Positions 11,291 to 21,539 of a DNA stretch of 64,000 bases are shown piece by piece. The DNA is from Mycolicibacterium phocaicum (GTDB lineage Bacteria; Actinomycetota; Actinomycetes; Mycobacteriales; Mycobacteriaceae), in contig NZ_AP022616.1 of NCBI RefSeq assembly GCF_010731115.1, forward strand, positions 2,108,001 to 2,172,000, in the 5' to 3' direction. Under the pieces are notes generated by a model. That model searched no databases. It saw only the letters and a list, made by a program, of their open reading frames with translations, and was not told where the DNA came from. Position 1 is the first letter of the stretch, and every line of letters starts with the position of its first letter. The position numbers and the translations under genes are program-made.

Positions 11291-11397
11291 ATACCCTCAT
11301 GAGTATTCAATATACCCCTGGGGGTATCTTATTCCAACCCGGAAAATACGGGTGGGGGTATCTGTCACGCTCTCCTGGAACGTACCCCGGCCCGTAT
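11291..11397. promoter_or_regulatory. cluster of CsoR/CstR-family operator-like sites
   Basis: The centre is the near-perfect palindrome ATACCCCTGGGGGTAT (11312-11327), the A-T-A-C-C-C-C/G-G-G-G-T-A-T design used by CsoR-family repressors, including the persulfide sensor CstR. Degenerate copies of the same 16-bp spacing occur at 11291-11306 (ATACCCTCATGAGTAT), 11346-11361 (ATACGGGTGGGGGTAT) and 11382-11397 (GTACCCCGGCCCGTAT). The region is the shared upstream sequence of the sulfide operon (minus) and fdhF (plus). No CsoR-family gene is in the window, so the regulator would act from elsewhere. Confidence 0.7.
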
Positions 11398-11463
11398 ACC
11401 CGGCGTAGAGGCTTAGGTCCCGTGCGCCGGGTGGTGCTGGTCACCGGCGCCGTACCGACCCGC

Positions 11464-11480
11464 GATAGGCACCGCCTATC
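11464..11480. promoter_or_regulatory. inverted repeat upstream of fdhF
   Basis: GATAGGC-ACC-GCCTATC, 7-bp perfect arms with a 3-bp spacer, 77 bp before the fdhF start. It may be an operator or leader hairpin for fdhF-fdhD. A weaker repeat AATCCC-N8-GGGATT follows at 11526-11545. Confidence 0.4.
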
Positions 11481-11556
11481 AGGGCATCTGAAATGCCGAT
11501 GACCGATGCCTCACTTCCAGACCTGAATCCCAGATTTCCGGGATTAGATTGGAGAG

Positions 11557-13899
11557 ATGACCACCGTCAGAGACGGCCACGATGTCGACGCCACCTACGA
11601 CGAACACAACATCGCGGTGACCGGCGCCGAACATGAAGCCGCCGGGGTCAAGGCCGTGATGGTCAGCATGCAGCGCGGGCTTCGGCAGATGGGTCCGGTG
11701 CGCACGGCGGAAACACTCAGCAAGATCAACCAGCGGCACGGCTTCGACTGCCCAGGCTGCGCGTGGCCAGAGGAACATGGCGGACGCAAGCTCGCCGAGT
11801 TCTGCGAGAACGGCGCCAAGGCAGTGGCCGAGGAAGCGACGCGACGCCGGGTCACCCCGGAATTCTTCGCCCGGCATCCGGTCGCCGAACTCGCCGAAAA
11901 GCCCGAATACTGGCTGTCCCAGCAGGGCCGCCTCACCCACCCGATGGTGCTGGCCCCCGGCGACAGCCATTACCGCCCGATCGACTGGGACGACGCGTAC
12001 ACACTGATCGCCCGCGAACTCAATGCCCTCGCCGGCCCCGACGAGGCGTTGTTCTACACCTCCGGCCGCACCAGCAACGAGGCCGCGTTCCTCTACCAAC
12101 TGCTTGCGCGCAGTTTCGGCACCAACAACTTGCCGGACTGTTCCAACATGTGCCACGAGTCGTCGGGCACCGCGCTGGTCGAGTCGATCGGCATCGGCAA
12201 GGGCTCGGTCACCGTCGACGACGTCATCCACGCCGACTGCATCGTCATCGCCGGGCAGAACCCGGGCACCAACCACCCACGCATGCTGTCGGTGCTGGAG
12301 AAGGCAAAAGCGCCGGGCGCCACGATCATCGCGATCAACCCGCTGCCCGAGGCCGGACTGATGCGGTTCAAGGATCCGCAGAAGGTGCACGGCGTCGTCG
12401 GCCACGGCGTGCCGATCGCCGACGAGTTCGTGCAGATCCGCATCGGCGGCGACATGGCGCTGTTCGCCGGTCTGGGGCGGCTCCTGCTGGAAGCCGAGGA
12501 TCAGGCACCCGGGACCGTGTTGGACCGCGACTTCATCGACCGGCACTGCGCCGGCTTCGACGACTACGAAAGCCGCACCCGCGCAGTCGAACTGGAGACC
12601 GTCACCGCAGCCAGCGGCATCGGCCGGGACCAGTTGCAGCGCGTCGCCGACGCGCTGGTCCGCTCCGAGCGCACCATCATCTGCTGGGCGATGGGCCTGA
12701 CCCAGCAGAAGCACGCGGTGGCCACCATCGGCGAGGCCACCAACCTACTGCTCATGCGCGGCATGATCGGAAAGCCCGGTGCGGGCGTGTGCCCCGTGCG
12801 CGGCCACTCCAACGTGCAGGGCGACCGGACCATGGGCATCTGGGAGAAGATGCCCGAAGAGTTCCTGGCCGCGCTGGACGCCCGGTTCGGCATCACCTCC
12901 CCGCGCAAGCACGGCCACGACACCGTCGACGGAATCCGGGCCATGCGCGACGGGCACGCCAAGGTCTTCATCGGGATGGGCGGCAACTTCGTCTCGGCCA
13001 CCCCCGACACCGACGTCACCGCCGCCGCCATGCGCAATTGCGCTCTCACGGTGCAGATTTCGACGAAGCTCAACCGCAGCCACGTCGTTCACGGCCGCAC
13101 CGCACTGATCCTGCCCACCCTGGGCCGCACCGACAAGGACTTCCAGGCCGGCGGTAAACAGGTGGTGTCGGTGGAGGATTCGATGTCGATGGTGCATCTG
13201 TCGCGCGGCGGCCTCACCCCGCCCAGCGACCAGGTGCGCAGCGAGGTCGCGATCGTCTGCCAACTGGCCCGGAACCTCCTCGGGCCGGCGCATCCGGTGC
13301 CGTGGGAATCCTTCAACGCCGACTACGACGGCATCCGCGACGCCATCGCGGACGTGGTTCCCGGATGCGCCGATTACAACACCCGGGTCCGTCGGCCGGA
13401 CGGCTTCCAGCTGCCCCACCCGCCCCGGGATTCCCGCGAATTCCCCACGCACACCGGCAAAGCCAACTTCTCGGCCGAACCCGTCGAATGGGTACCGGTG
13501 CCCGAGGGCCGGCTGGTTCTCCAGACCCTGCGCAGCCACGACCAGTACAACACCACCATCTACGGCTTGGACGACCGCTATCGCGGCGTCAAGGGCGGCC
13601 GGCGCGTGGTGTTCGTCAACCCGGCCGACATCGCGGCCCTGGGCCTGGCCGAGGGCAGCCGCGTCGACCTGGTCTCCGAATTCGACGGCCACGAGCGCCG
13701 CGCGAAAGACTTTCTGGTGGTGCCCTATTCGACGCCCGTTGGCAACGCCGCGGCCTACTACCCGGAGACCAATCCCTTGATCCCGTTGGACCACACTGCA
13801 CGGAAATCCAATACGCCGGTGTCCAAAGCCGTGGTGATCAGGCTGGAACCGGGGGTCGCGCGCAGCGAGAGGGGAGCTGATCAGCCATGGGTCGGGTGA
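11557..13899 (+). CDS. FdhF/YdeP-family molybdopterin oxidoreductase
   Basis: A 780-residue member of the DMSO-reductase superfamily, nearly the same length as Mtb Rv2900c. After an N-terminal CPGCAWP segment it has the core molybdopterin domains ([47 protein letters not shown]) and a C-terminal MGD-binding barrel ([20 protein letters not shown]). Cys199 in [11 protein letters not shown] aligns with the selenocysteine/Cys molybdenum ligand of formate dehydrogenases. A complete N-terminal 4Fe-4S motif is missing: only two Cys are in the right place. YdeP-type proteins have no firmly established substrate; YdeP itself is linked to acid resistance. The start ATG follows TTGGAGAG. It is coupled to fdhD downstream. 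Confidence 0.88.
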   Translation: MTTVRDGHDVDATYDEHNIAVTGAEHEAAGVKAVMVSMQRGLRQMGPVRTAETLSKINQRHGFDCPGCAWPEEHGGRKLAEFCENGAKAVAEEATRRRVTPEFFARHPVAELAEKPEYWLSQQGRLTHPMVLAPGDSHYRPIDWDDAYTLIARELNALAGPDEALFYTSGRTSNEAAFLYQLLARSFGTNNLPDCSNMCHESSGTALVESIGIGKGSVTVDDVIHADCIVIAGQNPGTNHPRMLSVLEKAKAPGATIIAINPLPEAGLMRFKDPQKVHGVVGHGVPIADEFVQIRIGGDMALFAGLGRLLLEAEDQAPGTVLDRDFIDRHCAGFDDYESRTRAVELETVTAASGIGRDQLQRVADALVRSERTIICWAMGLTQQKHAVATIGEATNLLLMRGMIGKPGAGVCPVRGHSNVQGDRTMGIWEKMPEEFLAALDARFGITSPRKHGHDTVDGIRAMRDGHAKVFIGMGGNFVSATPDTDVTAAAMRNCALTVQISTKLNRSHVVHGRTALILPTLGRTDKDFQAGGKQVVSVEDSMSMVHLSRGGLTPPSDQVRSEVAIVCQLARNLLGPAHPVPWESFNADYDGIRDAIADVVPGCADYNTRVRRPDGFQLPHPPRDSREFPTHTGKANFSAEPVEWVPVPEGRLVLQTLRSHDQYNTTIYGLDDRYRGVKGGRRVVFVNPADIAALGLAEGSRVDLVSEFDGHERRAKDFLVVPYSTPVGNAAAYYPETNPLIPLDHTARKSNTPVSKAVVIRLEPGVARSERGADQPWVG

Positions 13900-14711
13900 C
13901 CGCACGGCGCCGAGCCGAACACGTCACCGCCGGCGGCGCCGTCTCCCGGCCGGAAACCCTGGCGGTCGAGGAACCCCTGGAAATCCGGGTCAACGGCACC
14001 CCCCTCACCGTCACCATGCGGACGCCGGGCTCGGATGTCGAACTCGCCCAAGGGTTTCTGCTCACCGAGGGCGTGATCGCCCGCCGCGATGACATCGCCC
14101 GTGTCGCCTACTGCCGCGGAGCCACGGAAGACGGCAGCAACACCTACAACGTGCTCGACGTGATGCTGGCGCCCCACGTCCCGCCGCCGTCGGTCGACGT
14201 GACCCGCAACTTCTACACCACCTCGTCGTGCGGCGTGTGCGGCAAGGCCTCCATCGACGCCGTCCGGACCGTCAGCCACTACTCCCCCGGCGACGACCCG
14301 ACCACCGTCACCAACGCCACCCTGTCGGCGATGCCCCAACAGCTGCGCCAGGCGCAGAAGGTGTTCAACAGCACCGGCGGGCTGCACGCCGCCGCGCTGT
14401 TCAGCGCTGACGGTGAGATGTTCGTCGCCCGCGAGGACATCGGCAGGCACAACGCGGTGGACAAGGTGATCGGCTGGGCGCTCGAGCAGGGCCGCGTTCC
14501 GCTGACCGGCACCGTCCTGCTGGTGAGCGGCCGGGCGTCGTTCGAACTGACCCAGAAGGCCGTCATGGCCGGTATCCCGCTGCTGGCGGCCGTCTCGGCA
14601 CCGTCGTCGTTGGCCGTCGACCTGGCCAGCCAGGCCGGGCTCACGTTGGTGGCCTTCCTCCGCGGCGAGTCGATGAACGTCTACAGCCGGCCGGACCGCA
14701 TCCTCCGATAG
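13887..14711 (+). CDS. fdhD: formate dehydrogenase accessory sulfurtransferase FdhD
   Basis: A 274-residue FdhD (Rv2899c type). Its role is to transfer sulfur to the bis-MGD cofactor and so activate the partner molybdoenzyme. The conserved loop [12 protein letters not shown] provides the two catalytic cysteines near residues 114 and 117, and GLHAAALF and [15 protein letters not shown] are family signatures. Its ATG lies 13 bp inside the end of the fdhF gene in another frame, so the pair is translationally coupled. This pairing supports a sulfurated Mo centre in the upstream enzyme. Confidence 0.93.
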   Translation: MGRVTARRRAEHVTAGGAVSRPETLAVEEPLEIRVNGTPLTVTMRTPGSDVELAQGFLLTEGVIARRDDIARVAYCRGATEDGSNTYNVLDVMLAPHVPPPSVDVTRNFYTTSSCGVCGKASIDAVRTVSHYSPGDDPTTVTNATLSAMPQQLRQAQKVFNSTGGLHAAALFSADGEMFVAREDIGRHNAVDKVIGWALEQGRVPLTGTVLLVSGRASFELTQKAVMAGIPLLAAVSAPSSLAVDLASQAGLTLVAFLRGESMNVYSRPDRILR

Positions 14712-14720
14712 CTGTGAAAT

Positions 14721-14753
14721 GGAAAAGCCCCCGCCGGCGGCGGGGGCTTTTCC
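14721..14753. terminator. bidirectional terminator between fdhD and clpX
   Basis: A perfect 15-bp stem (GGAAAAGCCCCCGCC and its complement) closing a GGC triloop, with the A4 and T4 runs built into the stem base so that it works in both directions. It lies 9 bp after fdhD and 10 bp after the clpX stop. Confidence 0.9.
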
Positions 14754-14763
14754 ATTGGCGGAA

Positions 14764-16044
<1,281 letters not shown>

Positions 16045-16397
16045 GGGGTGAGGCCCTACTTTCTCCGGTCGCCGTCAGTCGTTACACCAGATAGTGGGTT
16101 ATTTCGGGTGTGATCCCGACGCTACCCGTTCGCTCCGTTGCGGTGCGACCGAAAGGGCCGAATCGCTCCGGTGGTATTTATCCGTGTGCAGGAGAACATA
16201 GCCCGATCGGTGGCTTGCCACCCCTCGGCGCGCTGACCGTGATTCTGGCGTGTCTTTCCGGCGCCGGTTGGCGTTGGCTCGGCAGGCCGGCCAGACATAC
16301 TCTGATCAGGGCTGTTCACCTATCCGCAACCCTACCGTGTGCACATCGAAGCCGCCGACGCATTTCGCGGCCAGCGCAAGCCGGCGGCCCGTCGGGC
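16045..16397. other. gene-less stretch upstream of clpX
   Basis: No credible coding frame. In M. tuberculosis a divergent mmuM gene (Rv2458) starts here, and nothing resembling it is present. The stretch must hold the clpX promoter, but I see no clear -35/-10 pair or known regulator box. Confidence 0.5.
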
Positions 16398-17051
16398 CTA
16401 CCCCTGGAGCCGGCCGCCCAGGTCACCCACCGGCACCGCGATCGTGAGCGGGCCGCCGTTGCCCACGAGCTGGCTCTCGCCGAAAAAGAAGGTGACGGCC
16501 TCGTCGGTGATCGCGAAATTCCGGTACGAGCCACGGTCCGGTTCGATCAACGCCGCGTTGCGCGCCTTCAGCGCGTGCTGCACCACCGGCGTCAGGATCG
16601 CCGCCGGATCGGACCCCGGCCCGAACAGCGTGTCGATGGTGATCGGCCCGCCGGCCCCGTAGGTGAAGGTCCGGTACCGGATGTCGGGGTGGCCTTCGTG
16701 GGCCAAGCCCGTGGGGTCGACGATCTTGAGCACCAGGCTCTGCGTCCGCGCCGAGCGGTACATCGTCGGCGTCACGGTCTCCTCATACCCCCGGCCGCGG
16801 CCGAACTTGTCCACCCAGCCGACGAAGCCGTCGCGGTCCTGGGCCAGGAAGTCCGCGACCGCCTGCTGATCGGGGTAGTCGACCGGGAAGGCGGCGGTCC
16901 GCTCGTACCCGGCGCCGACCTCATGGATGCGGCAGATGCCGGTGACGTCGGGCGTCCCGCCGAGAGCGCCACACGACTGCTGCGCGGACGCAGCCGGCGC
17001 CAAGCTCAGGAACGTCGCCGTCGCGGCCAGGGCAAGAGCCGAAATCCTCAT
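16398..17051 (-). CDS. exported DUF3298/RsiV-like protein (MPT64 family)
   Basis: 217 residues beginning with a Sec signal peptide (MRISALALAATATFLSLAPAASAQ, cleaved near residue 23). The mature part has two early Cys (SCGALGG, GICRIHE) that could form a disulfide. The segments YRTFTYGAGGPITIDTLFGPG and RNFAITDEAVTFFFGESQLV are typical of the C-terminal RsiV/DUF3298 domain also found in the antigen MPT64. No enzymatic residues are known for the family. It is the last gene of the minus-strand run 19940-16398, 45 bp after the EmbR-like regulator. Confidence 0.75.
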   Translation of the reverse strand: MRISALALAATATFLSLAPAASAQQSCGALGGTPDVTGICRIHEVGAGYERTAAFPVDYPDQQAVADFLAQDRDGFVGWVDKFGRGRGYEETVTPTMYRSARTQSLVLKIVDPTGLAHEGHPDIRYRTFTYGAGGPITIDTLFGPGSDPAAILTPVVQHALKARNAALIEPDRGSYRNFAITDEAVTFFFGESQLVGNGGPLTIAVPVGDLGGRLQG

Positions 17052-17096
17052 GCCGTCATGGTTCGCCGCCGCCCTTGGCAGATTCTTGGTGTGCGG

Positions 17097-18218
17097 CTAC
17101 CCGAGTTCGAGGGTGAATTCATGCGCGCCGATGCGGATGCGATCGCCATCGAACAGATTGGTGTTGGCCTCGATCCGCATGCCCTGCACGTAGACGCCGT
17201 TGGCCGAACGCAGGTCCACCATCACCGGTCCACTGCCCGCATCGACGATGACGGCATGGTGCCGGCTGACGTCCGCGGCGTCGAGCACGATGTCGTTGTC
17301 GGCCAGGCGACCGATGCGGGTCGCCATGGCGCGCAAGGCGAACCACTGCCCCGACGCGTCGCGCAGGCCCGCCCTGGACGCGCTCGTCCGCGTGGAGTCC
17401 GACCGGAGCCGGCCGATGGTGTGCACCGCCGTCGCCTGCGCAGTGCCCTGTACGTCGAGTGGTTCCTGCCGCAGAATGCGTTGCTGCAGGGCACTTATCG
17501 CCGCGCCGGGATCGATGCCGAGGTCCTCGGCCAGGATCGACTTGACGCGCCGGAACGCGTCGAGGGCATCCGCCTGCCGCCCGCAGCTGTAGTAGGCGGT
17601 GATCAGCTGCGCCCACAGCGGTTCGCGGTAGGGATGCTCGGCAACCAGCGATTCCAGCGGCCCGATCACCAGAGCCGCCTGGCCGCAGGCGATTTCGGCT
17701 TCCGCACGCGCGGTCTCCACGACAATGCGCTCGTCGACCAGCGCGGCGGCGACGGCGTCGACGAAGGCAAAGTCGGACAGGTCGCCGAGGACCGGGCCAC
17801 GCCACTGCGCCAGGGCCGCCGACAGGTGCACCGCCGCGGACGGGAAGTGACCGGCGGCCGCCGCCCGTACCCCGGCGACCTTCTCCTTCTCGAAGCGCCC
17901 CAGGTCGGTTGCGTCCTCCGCGACATCGAGACGATAGCCGGGCGGGGCGGCGGCCAGTGTCTCCCGCGGCATTCCGGACTCCGCCAAGATCTTTCGCAGA
18001 TTGGAGATGTAGGAATGCAACGCGGTACGGGCGGCCGCGGCCGGGGACTGCTCCCACACCGCGTCGATCAACGCGTCCACCGACACCGGCCGCCCGCGGT
18101 TGAGTAGCAGCATCGCGAACACCGCACGCTGCTTCGGTGCGCCCAGTGAGACGACGTGGTCGCCGGCAGCCATTCGCAGCGTGCCCAGAACACCGAAGTC
18201 GATTCCGGCCGGCCGCAT
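17097..18218 (-). CDS. EmbR-like transcriptional regulator (OmpR-type wHTH, BTAD, FHA)
   Basis: 373 residues. The N-terminal winged helix (residues ~5-95, GAPKQRAVFAMLLLNRGRPVSVDALIDAVW) is followed by a bacterial transcriptional activation domain of TPR-like helices (~100-250). The C-terminal FHA domain has RIGRLADNDIVL, SRHHAVI and DLRSANGVYV, i.e. the phosphothreonine-binding Arg, Ser, His and Asn. The architecture is that of EmbR, which is controlled by Ser/Thr kinases such as PknH. It lies inside an operon of exported proteins with no emb genes nearby, so its target is probably local. The ATG is at 18218, 19 bp after the preceding gene. Confidence 0.9.
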   Translation of the reverse strand: MRPAGIDFGVLGTLRMAAGDHVVSLGAPKQRAVFAMLLLNRGRPVSVDALIDAVWEQSPAAAARTALHSYISNLRKILAESGMPRETLAAAPPGYRLDVAEDATDLGRFEKEKVAGVRAAAAGHFPSAAVHLSAALAQWRGPVLGDLSDFAFVDAVAAALVDERIVVETARAEAEIACGQAALVIGPLESLVAEHPYREPLWAQLITAYYSCGRQADALDAFRRVKSILAEDLGIDPGAAISALQQRILRQEPLDVQGTAQATAVHTIGRLRSDSTRTSASRAGLRDASGQWFALRAMATRIGRLADNDIVLDAADVSRHHAVIVDAGSGPVMVDLRSANGVYVQGMRIEANTNLFDGDRIRIGAHEFTLELG

Positions 18219-18237
18219 GGGCCGAGGGTATCTGGTG

Positions 18238-18729
18238 CTATCGGCCGATGCGGGCTATTGCCAGTTCCGCGAACGTCTTCAGCGTTTCGCAACGCCACAC
18301 GTAACTGCCCGTGACGCGGTAGATCCGTTCCCCCGTCAACAACACGGTGAGCGTCGTCGACGGCGGTGTGACATTCGGCTCATAGGTGCAGACCGCCTGC
18401 AGTCCCACATCGGCGAACTCGGTGGCTCTCGGCCACTCGGCCACCTGGCGGAATGTCGTTGCCGCGTCCCATGGGAACGCGTCGGCGAAGCGGACATCGG
18501 ATTCCAGGCTGCGGCCGCACACCGGTTCGCCCAATACCCGGTAGGCGCAGGACAATTCGGGAAGATGAGTCCGGATCGGATCCGCCGTCGCCGGCCCTTC
18601 GAGAAAGACCGCGGCCTCGTCGGCGCTCACCCAGGTGCAGGCCTCGGTGGTCGCATCGTCGGCACGTGCGGCCGGCGCCACCACGATCGCCATGACGACT
18701 GCCGCCAGCACGGCTCCGAATCGCCTCAC
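18238..18729 (-). CDS. small exported protein of unknown function
   Basis: 163 residues. The GTG at 18729 overlaps the stop of the upstream propeller gene by 4 bp (GTGA), so this start is preferred over longer frames. Residues 1-26 are a signal peptide ending in PAARA-DD. The mature part has Cys in ACTWVS, SCAYRV, VCGRSL, VCTYEP and WRCETL, probably forming disulfides. The ACxWVSADEA opening recalls DUF3558-like mycobacterial exported proteins, but no lipobox is present and no function can be assigned. It is coupled to the propeller protein, suggesting they work together in the envelope. Confidence 0.7.
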   Translation of the reverse strand: MRRFGAVLAAVVMAIVVAPAARADDATTEACTWVSADEAAVFLEGPATADPIRTHLPELSCAYRVLGEPVCGRSLESDVRFADAFPWDAATTFRQVAEWPRATEFADVGLQAVCTYEPNVTPPSTTLTVLLTGERIYRVTGSYVWRCETLKTFAELAIARIGR

Positions 18730-19940
18730 GACTGATAGCCGCGGCCGAAGGTCAACGCGTCGATGACGCGTCCGTCGTTGGCGGTCGGACCCAGCAGCAC
18801 CCTGGTGGCGTTCGATGCGGGGTTGTAGGCCATCAGTGCCGTCGACGGGCTGCAACCACTTGTCGCCTTGAGGACCAATGACCCGCCGGACGCCCCGACG
18901 ACGTCGATCTTGTCGCCTGCCCCAGGCACCTTGACCCGCTGCGTGTGCCCGTCTTCGGTCACGCGCGACAGGAAGATGACGCCGCAGGCACCGAGTGATT
19001 GCACGAAGGTGCCACTGGGCAGCTGCCAGGCGTCCATGTCGCCATAATCGCCTTCGAATCCCGGCTCATTCTTCGCGTTGTTGAGGGCGGTGAGCGCGGT
19101 CGGCGCCGATCCGTCGAGCGGCACCTTCCACAGTTGGCCGGCCGCGGAGTTCTCGATGTTGCAACGGGCCACGAAAGCCGTCGGCGTCAGCCACCGGGTC
19201 GTCAGGCACACGCCGTTCGTCATCGGCGCCGGCAGCACCCGCCCGATGGTTCCGTCGTTGCTCATGAGGACGAAGCTGTTGTCGGTTCGCAGGGCCGCGT
19301 CGGTGCCGCGGTTGGCCGTCGACAGCACGAGCGTGGTGCCGTCGGGGGTTTCGAGGTAGTCGCCGCCGAATCGGCCGGCGCCGGCAAGGTTCTCGGTCGG
19401 GTAGGTCAGTTGCACGTTGCCCGCGAGGTCGACGCGCTGCAAGGTGCTGGGCTGCCCCTTGCTGGTGGTCGACAGCACGATGGCTTCACCGTTGGGGCGG
19501 CTGAACCGCGCGGACGCCGCCGAGGGGAACGACGTCTGCCGGCCGGTGTGCAGATCGACGACGATGACGGTGTCGTTGCCGATCGAGAACAGCGCCCGGC
19601 CGCCGTCACCCGACCAGTCCAGCAGGTGCGGCTTCCACCCCTTGTCGTTCGGCTCGAACGTCGTGATGGCGTACCGGCGCCCCGCGGGATCGATCAGAAA
19701 CAGTGTGTTGGCAGCGTTCTCGGGCCGCGGCTCTTCGGGCGCCGGCCGCTCACCCGGACGGTGCCCGGCGACCGGGTTCCAGGTGGCCAGGGTCCAGCCG
19801 TCGCCAACCTCGTTCCACGGCACCGGCATCGAGGTATCGGATACGGGGTTCGCCTGCGCCACCGGCGATCCGGCGACCATGGCCGCTGCCAGAACGGCGG
19901 CGGCCACGACGGCGGCGGTGCGGCGGAAGTGTCGGCTCAT
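18726..19940 (-). CDS. exported beta-propeller-like protein
   Basis: 404 residues from the ATG at 19940, chosen because it gives an Arg-rich Sec signal (RHFRRTAAVVAAAVLAAAMVAG) cleaved at QA-NP near residue 31. An upstream in-frame start would bury this signal. The rest repeats blade-like segments such as HLLDWSGDGGRALFSIGND, ARFSRPNGEAIVLST and WLTPTAFVARC, as in TolB/PD40 propellers. No catalytic residues are recognised. It heads a four-gene minus-strand run with a small exported protein, an EmbR-like regulator and a DUF3298 protein, divergent from the exported protein at 20140. Confidence 0.7.
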   Translation of the reverse strand: MSRHFRRTAAVVAAAVLAAAMVAGSPVAQANPVSDTSMPVPWNEVGDGWTLATWNPVAGHRPGERPAPEEPRPENAANTLFLIDPAGRRYAITTFEPNDKGWKPHLLDWSGDGGRALFSIGNDTVIVVDLHTGRQTSFPSAASARFSRPNGEAIVLSTTSKGQPSTLQRVDLAGNVQLTYPTENLAGAGRFGGDYLETPDGTTLVLSTANRGTDAALRTDNSFVLMSNDGTIGRVLPAPMTNGVCLTTRWLTPTAFVARCNIENSAAGQLWKVPLDGSAPTALTALNNAKNEPGFEGDYGDMDAWQLPSGTFVQSLGACGVIFLSRVTEDGHTQRVKVPGAGDKIDVVGASGGSLVLKATSGCSPSTALMAYNPASNATRVLLGPTANDGRVIDALTFGRGYQS

Positions 19941-20139
19941 GACAGGTCCTGTTCGGTGGCCGGGATTGGTGGTCAGGTCACAGGGTGCGGTGGGCGCCTT
20001 GGCGATTTCTTGGCGCGCGGCGAGCGACTGCCTTCGACATTCGACATAATGTTCCAACTACGTCAATTAGTCTTCATGCCGGGGAGGACCACTCCCTTGC
20101 GACCAACGCACGCAATCGAATACGGGAAGGCACCGCGCG

Positions 20140-21483
20140 ATGAATCACCCCAGCCCCGCCACGACCTCCACCGCGCGCCGGCGGCTCCAATGCCTGCCCC
20201 TGGCCGGCGTCGTCGCGGCAGCCTGCGTCCTGACGCCGAACGGCCAGCTCGCAATCCAGACACACGCCGCGCCGATCAGCGCCCCGCGACTGGACACTCG
20301 CGCGGTCCAGTTCGCCGCGTTCGTCCAGGAGATGACGACCCGCGAGCAGGCGTTGCTCGAGCAGATCACGTCCACCGCGGCGACGAACACGTTCGCAGCG
20401 CCGGCGCCCCTGGCAGCCACCGACCCGCTCGCCACTGCCGGCAGCGCTGTCATCAACGTGATCACAGCCCTCGGACAGGCGGTGGTCGAGGCAGCCAAGA
20501 GCACTGCCGTCTCCGTGGTTTCCATACCGCTGGTGATGCTGAATCGCGCGGCCACTGATCCCTTCTATCTCCCGTGGCTACCGATCGCGCTGGTGTCCTA
20601 TGCGTTCACCCTCCCGTTTCAGGTGGTGGGGACGTTCGCGTACGACTTGGTCGCGAACCTGACGCAGGTGGTGACAGCGCTGGTGCCGGCGGCCGCCGGC
20701 CCGGCACCGGCCGCGGCCGACAGCCCGGCATCGGTCGCCGCCACCCCGTCCCCGGCCAACCCGGTCCAACAGGCCCTCGAAACCGTCAAGACGCGAGTGA
20801 CCAACGCGACCAACGCCGCCGGCTCGGCTTTGGCCGCCGCGCCGTCGGCGCTGGCATCCGGGCTGCAGCTGCCGTCGGCACTCGCTCCGCTCGCGCCCAT
20901 CGCCGGCGCGGCGTTCGCGGCGCTGTCACCGGCGATCGCCGTTGCGAACTTCATCTCAGTCCTGGTGACGGGCAAGGCGCTGCCGCTCAACGTGGTGAAG
21001 CCGCAGCTGTCGCCCGCCTCGTCGGTGGCATCGACCGCTCCGCGCGCGACCGCCGCGACCGACAAAGCGTCGGAGCCGGACTCCCCCGCTGCCGGCAACG
21101 CAGGCACCAACGACGCCGCGGGCGCCGACAAGCCGTCCACCCAGACCGAGAAGAAGCCCGCCAAGACCGTGAGCAAGCCGCGGACCCGGCGGACCTCGCC
21201 CGCACCGACCGCGAGCACGTCGCCGACACCGGCCAAGACAACCGACGCGACGGACGATTCGCCCACCAAGACCGACAGCGATCCGGCGCCGGCCACCAAG
21301 CCGGAGAAGCCCGCGAAGTCGGACAAGTCCGAAAAGTCGGAGAAGCCCGGCACCGATAATTCGTCGGCGCCGCAGCACAATTCGAAGAAGGACAAGAAGG
21401 CCGCCGACAAGAAGACCACGGACAAGAAGGCCAAGGGCGGCGCGCCGTCCGGCGCCTCGAAGTCCTCCTCGGCCAAGGACTGA
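20140..21483 (+). CDS. exported or membrane-associated Ala-rich protein with a long Lys/Pro tail
   Basis: 447 residues of unknown function. A signal-like hydrophobic segment at ~20-32 is followed by an Ala-rich helical region (~50-300) with a membrane-like patch (FYLPWLPIALVSYAFTLPFQVVGTFAYDL, ~144-170). The last ~135 residues are Lys/Pro/Ser/Thr-rich, with repeats of KPEKPAKSDKSEKSEKP type. The tail resembles the histone-H1-like or cell-wall-spanning tails of mycobacterial proteins and could bind nucleic acid or anionic polymers. A GGGAAGG ribosome binding site precedes the ATG. It is divergent from the propeller operon and ends in a strong terminator. Confidence 0.7.
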   Translation: MNHPSPATTSTARRRLQCLPLAGVVAAACVLTPNGQLAIQTHAAPISAPRLDTRAVQFAAFVQEMTTREQALLEQITSTAATNTFAAPAPLAATDPLATAGSAVINVITALGQAVVEAAKSTAVSVVSIPLVMLNRAATDPFYLPWLPIALVSYAFTLPFQVVGTFAYDLVANLTQVVTALVPAAAGPAPAAADSPASVAATPSPANPVQQALETVKTRVTNATNAAGSALAAAPSALASGLQLPSALAPLAPIAGAAFAALSPAIAVANFISVLVTGKALPLNVVKPQLSPASSVASTAPRATAATDKASEPDSPAAGNAGTNDAAGADKPSTQTEKKPAKTVSKPRTRRTSPAPTASTSPTPAKTTDATDDSPTKTDSDPAPATKPEKPAKSDKSEKSEKPGTDNSSAPQHNSKKDKKAADKKTTDKKAKGGAPSGASKSSSAKD

Positions 21484-21492
21484 ACAAACGCC

Positions 21493-21526
21493 AGCGGCCG
21501 CCAGTCTGAACAGACTGGCGGCCGCT
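21493..21526. terminator. bidirectional hairpin terminator
   Basis: A perfect 15-bp stem (AGCGGCCGCCAGTCT and complement) around a GAAC loop between the convergent ends of the Lys-tail gene (stop 21483) and clpP2 (stop 21540). There is no U-tract, as is common in mycobacteria. Confidence 0.8.
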
Positions 21527-21539
21527 GTGCGTTCGGCGA

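Noticed and set aside
11557-13899. Selenocysteine in FdhF
   Set aside because: The ligand position is a TGC Cys codon, not an in-frame TGA.
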